Assembly (NCBI RefSeq): GCF_042466685.1
Contig: NZ_CP170448.1
Location: 4,154,001-4,218,000 of the forward strand
Origin: Vreelandella sp042466685
GTDB taxonomy: Bacteria; Pseudomonadota; Gammaproteobacteria; Pseudomonadales; Halomonadaceae
Reading direction: 5' to 3'
DNA: 64,000 nucleotides
In this document: positions 61,342 through 64,000 of the stretch, piece after piece
Layout: each line of letters opens with the position of its first letter
Numbering within the stretch: the stretch's first letter is position 1
Made by a program: the position numbers and the translations under genes
The notes under the pieces: model-generated
The model's database searches: none
What the model was told of the DNA's origin: nothing
What the model saw: the letters and a program-made list of their open reading frames with translations, nothing else

Positions 61342-62688
61342 CTAGCGTGATGCCGTATAGTTTTTCAATACGCGATCCAGGATGGCTAACCCCTCCTCCA
61401 CTTCAGCAGCCGTCACAATACACGGCGGCACCACATGGATGCGGTTCTCAACGGTAAAGACCAGCAGCCCGTTTTCCATTAATTGCTGCTTGAGTTTCAA
61501 CACCTCCGCCCCTGGTAGTGGCGTTTTGTAAACCGGGTCGCTGACCAGCTCCAAAGCGTGAAACACACCAACCCCCCGCCAATCACCAATGATGGCGTAT
61601 CGCTCGGTAAGCTGTTGCAAGCCTGCGGCTAACGGGCCATTACCCATCGCGTCAGCGTTTTCAACCACGCCCTCTGCTTCCATTGCATCCAAAGTTGCAA
61701 CTATCGCCGCCATTGCCAGCGGGTGACCGGAATACGTTAGGCCACCGACAAAAAAGTGGTCATCGAAATAGCGTGAGATGGGTTCAGAGATAATCACGCC
61801 CCCGGCGGGCACATAGCCTGAGTTAACCCCTTTGGCGAAGACGATTAAGTCCGGCGCCATGTCGTAATGTTCAAAGGCGAACCAGCGACCCGTGCGACCG
61901 AAACCGGCCATTACTTCATCGAGAATCAGCACAATGCCGAACTCATCGGCGAGTTCTCGAACGCCCTGAAGATACGCCTTCGGGGGTAACAGTACGCCAG
62001 CGGTACCCGGGATGGTTTCCAGCAGGATGGCCGCGACCGCGTTAGCACCTTCGCACTCAATCACCCGACGTAGATGTTGCAACGCCCGCTCGCACTCCTC
62101 CTCTTCATCCCGCGCCCAGAACTCGCTGCGATAGAGATAAGGGTTGAAGAAGTGCACGTGGCCACTAGCATACTCGTTGGGCACCCGTCGCCAGTCGCCG
62201 GTGGCGGCAATCGCTGAACCGGTATTGCCGTGATAGGAGCGGTAGGCGGATAGTATTTTGCTTCGCCCGGTATACAGCCGCGCCATGCGAATAGCGTTTT
62301 CATTGGCATCGGCCCCCGCATTGGTGAAAAACACCTTACTAAAACCCGTGGGCGCTTTGGCGATAATGCGCTTAGCAGCCTCGCCGCGGGCTAAATTGGC
62401 ATGGGCCGGGGCAATGGTACACAGGCTTTCGGCCTGAGCTTGAATCGCGCTCACTACCTTGGGGTGCTGATGGCCAATATTGGTATTGACTAATTGACTG
62501 CTAAAATCCAAATACGAGCGCCCCACATAGTCCCATACGCGACACCCTTCAGCCCCCGCGATCACCATGGGGTCTAAACTGCCTTGCTGTGCCCAGGAGT
62601 GGAACACATACTGACGATCCAAGGTGTGTACATAAGTATTATCCACACCGCTTACGGGTGGATGTGAAGCGGCAATGTTGGTATTCAT
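61342..62688 (-). CDS. Class III aminotransferase (taurine/omega-amino acid-pyruvate type)
   Basis: 448 residues from ATG at 62688 (another ATG at 62697). Start region HSWAQQGSLDPMVIAGAEGCRVWDYVGRSYLDFSSQLVNTNIGHQHPKVV is as in taurine-pyruvate aminotransferase and related enzymes; LILDEVMAGFGRTGRWFAFEH, and the PLP lysine in IVFAKGVNSGYVPAGGVI. Substrate unknown; an omega-amino acid brought in by the ABC transporter is plausible. Stop is 8 bp from the convergent MocR stop. Confidence 0.85.
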   Translation of the reverse strand: MNTNIAASHPPVSGVDNTYVHTLDRQYVFHSWAQQGSLDPMVIAGAEGCRVWDYVGRSYLDFSSQLVNTNIGHQHPKVVSAIQAQAESLCTIAPAHANLARGEAAKRIIAKAPTGFSKVFFTNAGADANENAIRMARLYTGRSKILSAYRSYHGNTGSAIAATGDWRRVPNEYASGHVHFFNPYLYRSEFWARDEEEECERALQHLRRVIECEGANAVAAILLETIPGTAGVLLPPKAYLQGVRELADEFGIVLILDEVMAGFGRTGRWFAFEHYDMAPDLIVFAKGVNSGYVPAGGVIISEPISRYFDDHFFVGGLTYSGHPLAMAAIVATLDAMEAEGVVENADAMGNGPLAAGLQQLTERYAIIGDWRGVGVFHALELVSDPVYKTPLPGAEVLKLKQQLMENGLLVFTVENRIHVVPPCIVTAAEVEEGLAILDRVLKNYTASR

Positions 62689-62811
62689 AGCAGGCACCCT
62701 GATTAATCCGTTAACAAATAGCGTGCTTGCCAGCCTAGTGAGTCAACCGGATAGGCTGTAGGGCCAGTCGTTACATACCAGAGGGACAGACGAGTGATGT
62801 CACAGTGACAG

Positions 62812-62826
62812 GCACTAACTGGCTCT
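62812..62826 (-). promoter_or_regulatory. Second copy of the candidate MocR operator
   Basis: The minus strand reads AGAGCCAGTTAGTGC, 14 of 15 bases equal to the site at 59707-59721. It is 124 bp upstream of the aminotransferase start and 86 bp upstream of the SDR start in the 223-bp divergent gap. Confidence 0.45.
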
Positions 62827-62911
62827 AAAGGCTTGAACCAGCGTTACTTACAGTGATGTCAGAACTCGTCCCATCGCCTTTTAATCATTTGAATAACGTG
62901 GAGAAACTGCA

Positions 62912-63673
62912 ATGCCTAGCGTACTTATTACCGGAGCGACGTCAGGATTTGGTAAAGCGGCGGCCCAGCGGTTTGCCAAAGCAGGCTGGTCGTTGATTTT
63001 AACCGGGCGACGCGTTGAGCGCCTCAAAGCCCTTGAGGAGGAACTCTCTGGGCAGGTGCCCGTGCTGACACTGGCGCTGGATGTCCGTGACAGCGACGCA
63101 GTGACAGCGGCGATTAGTGGACTGCCTGAGGAGTTTCTACCGCTCACCTGTTTGATCAACAACGCGGGGTTGGCCCTGGCGCCGGAACCGGCACAAAAGG
63201 TAGCGCTGGAAGATTGGCACACCATGATCGATACCAATATAACGGGCTTGGTCAATGTGACACACGCGGCGCTGCCGCTACTGCTGAAAACCGGTAAAGG
63301 GGCGAGCATTCTCAATCTCGGCTCGGTGGCGGGACAGTGGCCCTATCCGGGCGGGCATGTGTATGGGGCATCAAAAGCGTTCGTTCAACAGTTCAGCTAT
63401 AACCTGCGCTGCGATCTGTTAGGTACTGGCGTGCGCGTCACCGATCTAGCGCCCGGCATGGCCGAAACCGAGTTCACACTGGTTAGAACCAAAGGCAACC
63501 AGGCCGCTTCGGATGCGCTTTACCGAGGCACAACGCCACTTCAAGCGGAAGATATCGCCGAGCAGCTATACTACCTGGCGACCCTGCCCGACCATATCAA
63601 CATCAATCGCTTGGAAATTATGACCGTTCGTCAGGCTTGGTCAGCGTTCGCGATTGATCGCGACCAAGATTAA
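62912..63673 (+). CDS. Short-chain dehydrogenase (YdfG-like)
   Basis: 253 residues. Cofactor motif TGATSGFGKAAAQRFAKAGW with TGRRVERL after it (NADP preference), NNAGLALAPEPAQ, catalytic Ser in LNLGSVAGQWPYPGG and YGASKAFVQQFSYNLR. The block VTDLAPGMAETEFTLVRTKG is as in E. coli YdfG, an NADP-dependent 3-hydroxy acid (serine/malonic semialdehyde) dehydrogenase. Divergent to the aminotransferase; could reduce the semialdehyde it makes. Confidence 0.88.
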   Translation: MPSVLITGATSGFGKAAAQRFAKAGWSLILTGRRVERLKALEEELSGQVPVLTLALDVRDSDAVTAAISGLPEEFLPLTCLINNAGLALAPEPAQKVALEDWHTMIDTNITGLVNVTHAALPLLLKTGKGASILNLGSVAGQWPYPGGHVYGASKAFVQQFSYNLRCDLLGTGVRVTDLAPGMAETEFTLVRTKGNQAASDALYRGTTPLQAEDIAEQLYYLATLPDHININRLEIMTVRQAWSAFAIDRDQD

Positions 63674-64000
63674 GCTTGCTTAACAGAAGGCAATAAGCCA
63701 CCCGTTGAAACTTGATCACGCCCTTCCTCTTTCGCGAGGTAAAGGGCGTTATCCACTCGCTTCATGACGTTCTTGATCGATTCTTGCGCATAAACCTCCA
63801 CAACACCAAAACTGGCCGTAACGCCGCCTTGAATAGGAAAGTCAGCATGTTTAACGGCGGCGCGGACTTTTTCTGCGAGCCGCACGGCCTGCTCAAGGGA
63901 GGTTTCAGGGGCTAATAACATAAACTCTTCACCACCCCAGCGTGCGCAACAATCCGCTTTACGTAGATTGCGCTTAAGCAAATGGGCAAGCTCGACCAGC
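63670..64000 (-). CDS. GGDEF-domain diguanylate cyclase, C-terminal part
   Basis: The frame is open from the window edge; the start is outside. It shows the active site ARWGGEEF, preceded at the right distance by RKAD, the inhibitory I-site (RxxD, five residues before GGEEF), and FGVVEVYAQESIKNVMKRVDNALYLAKEEGRDQV at the end. Makes c-di-GMP from GTP with product inhibition. Sensor domain not visible. The stop overlaps the SDR stop by 4 bp. Confidence 0.9.
   Translation of the reverse strand, partial: LVELAHLLKRNLRKADCCARWGGEEFMLLAPETSLEQAVRLAEKVRAAVKHADFPIQGGVTASFGVVEVYAQESIKNVMKRVDNALYLAKEEGRDQVSTGGLLPSVKQA

Noticed and set aside
1..64000. CRISPR arrays, tRNA/rRNA genes, insertion sequences, integrases
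   Set aside because: Read for regular repeats, tRNA-like cloverleaf ends and transposase motifs; none found that I can support.

Overview
The window looks like chromosomal DNA of a moderately GC-rich gammaproteobacterium, most likely a Halomonas-type (Halomonadaceae) organism. This rests on gene content: a DctPQM TRAP transporter, two MocR regulators, gab genes, an E. coli-type FrdABCD and many short operons. It is an inference, because the window has no rRNA or other marker gene. I found no tRNA, rRNA, CRISPR array, insertion sequence or integrase.

Left third (1-21.5 kb): a nearly complete, self-contained set for anaerobic fumarate respiration with menaquinone. It holds menE, menC, menB, frdD, frdC, frdB and frdA on the minus strand, a divergent DASS/CitT-type dicarboxylate carrier, then menH-menD-menF, a DoxX-like membrane protein and menA. 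FNR/ANR-like palindromes lie in front of frdA/carrier and in front of menA/doxX. The carrier would exchange substrate and succinate, MenFDHCEB and MenA would make demethylmenaquinone, and FrdABCD would reduce fumarate with menaquinol. The frd-menBC-menE run is split by a type VI secretion cargo module: a PAAR protein, a polymorphic toxin type 44-like effector and a probable immunity protein.

Cargo at convergent gene junctions: (1) between an amidase and menE, three unknown genes (1678-5214) are flanked by diverged remnants of the menE 3' end and of the M20 hydrolase 3' end; (2) between menA and a small monooxygenase sits a 531-residue tail-anchored orphan; (3) between a photolyase and gabT sits an AT-rich three-gene unit (25614-27477): a 67-residue peptide, an MvdD-like ATP-grasp peptide ligase and a three-TM membrane protein, all joined by 4-bp overlaps. 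The far side of unit 3 carries a 46-bp diverged copy of the photolyase 3' end. Unit 3 is the best candidate for an undescribed system, a graspetide-like peptide modification locus.

Middle (27.8-48.3 kb): gabT-gabD-permease with a divergent MocR regulator; a lytic transglycosylase-like lipoprotein; a TSUP permease; a creatinase-like M24 protein, YfcC-type permease, DUF1028 protein and AllC-like amidohydrolase with a GntR/FCD regulator; then housekeeping-type genes (OYE reductase, TspO, a ZipA-like protein, ABC-F YbiT, CbiX, ChaC, HPP protein).

Right third (48.3-64 kb): an AidB-like acyl-CoA dehydrogenase; a tandem glycine riboswitch leading into a DadA-type D-amino acid dehydrogenase; a LysR regulator, a TRAP transporter and a VanX-like D-Ala-D-Ala dipeptidase; a polar amino acid ABC transporter; a second MocR regulator with a convergent class III aminotransferase; an SDR; and the end of a GGEEF diguanylate cyclase. 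The content suggests amino acid, D-amino acid and peptide scavenging.
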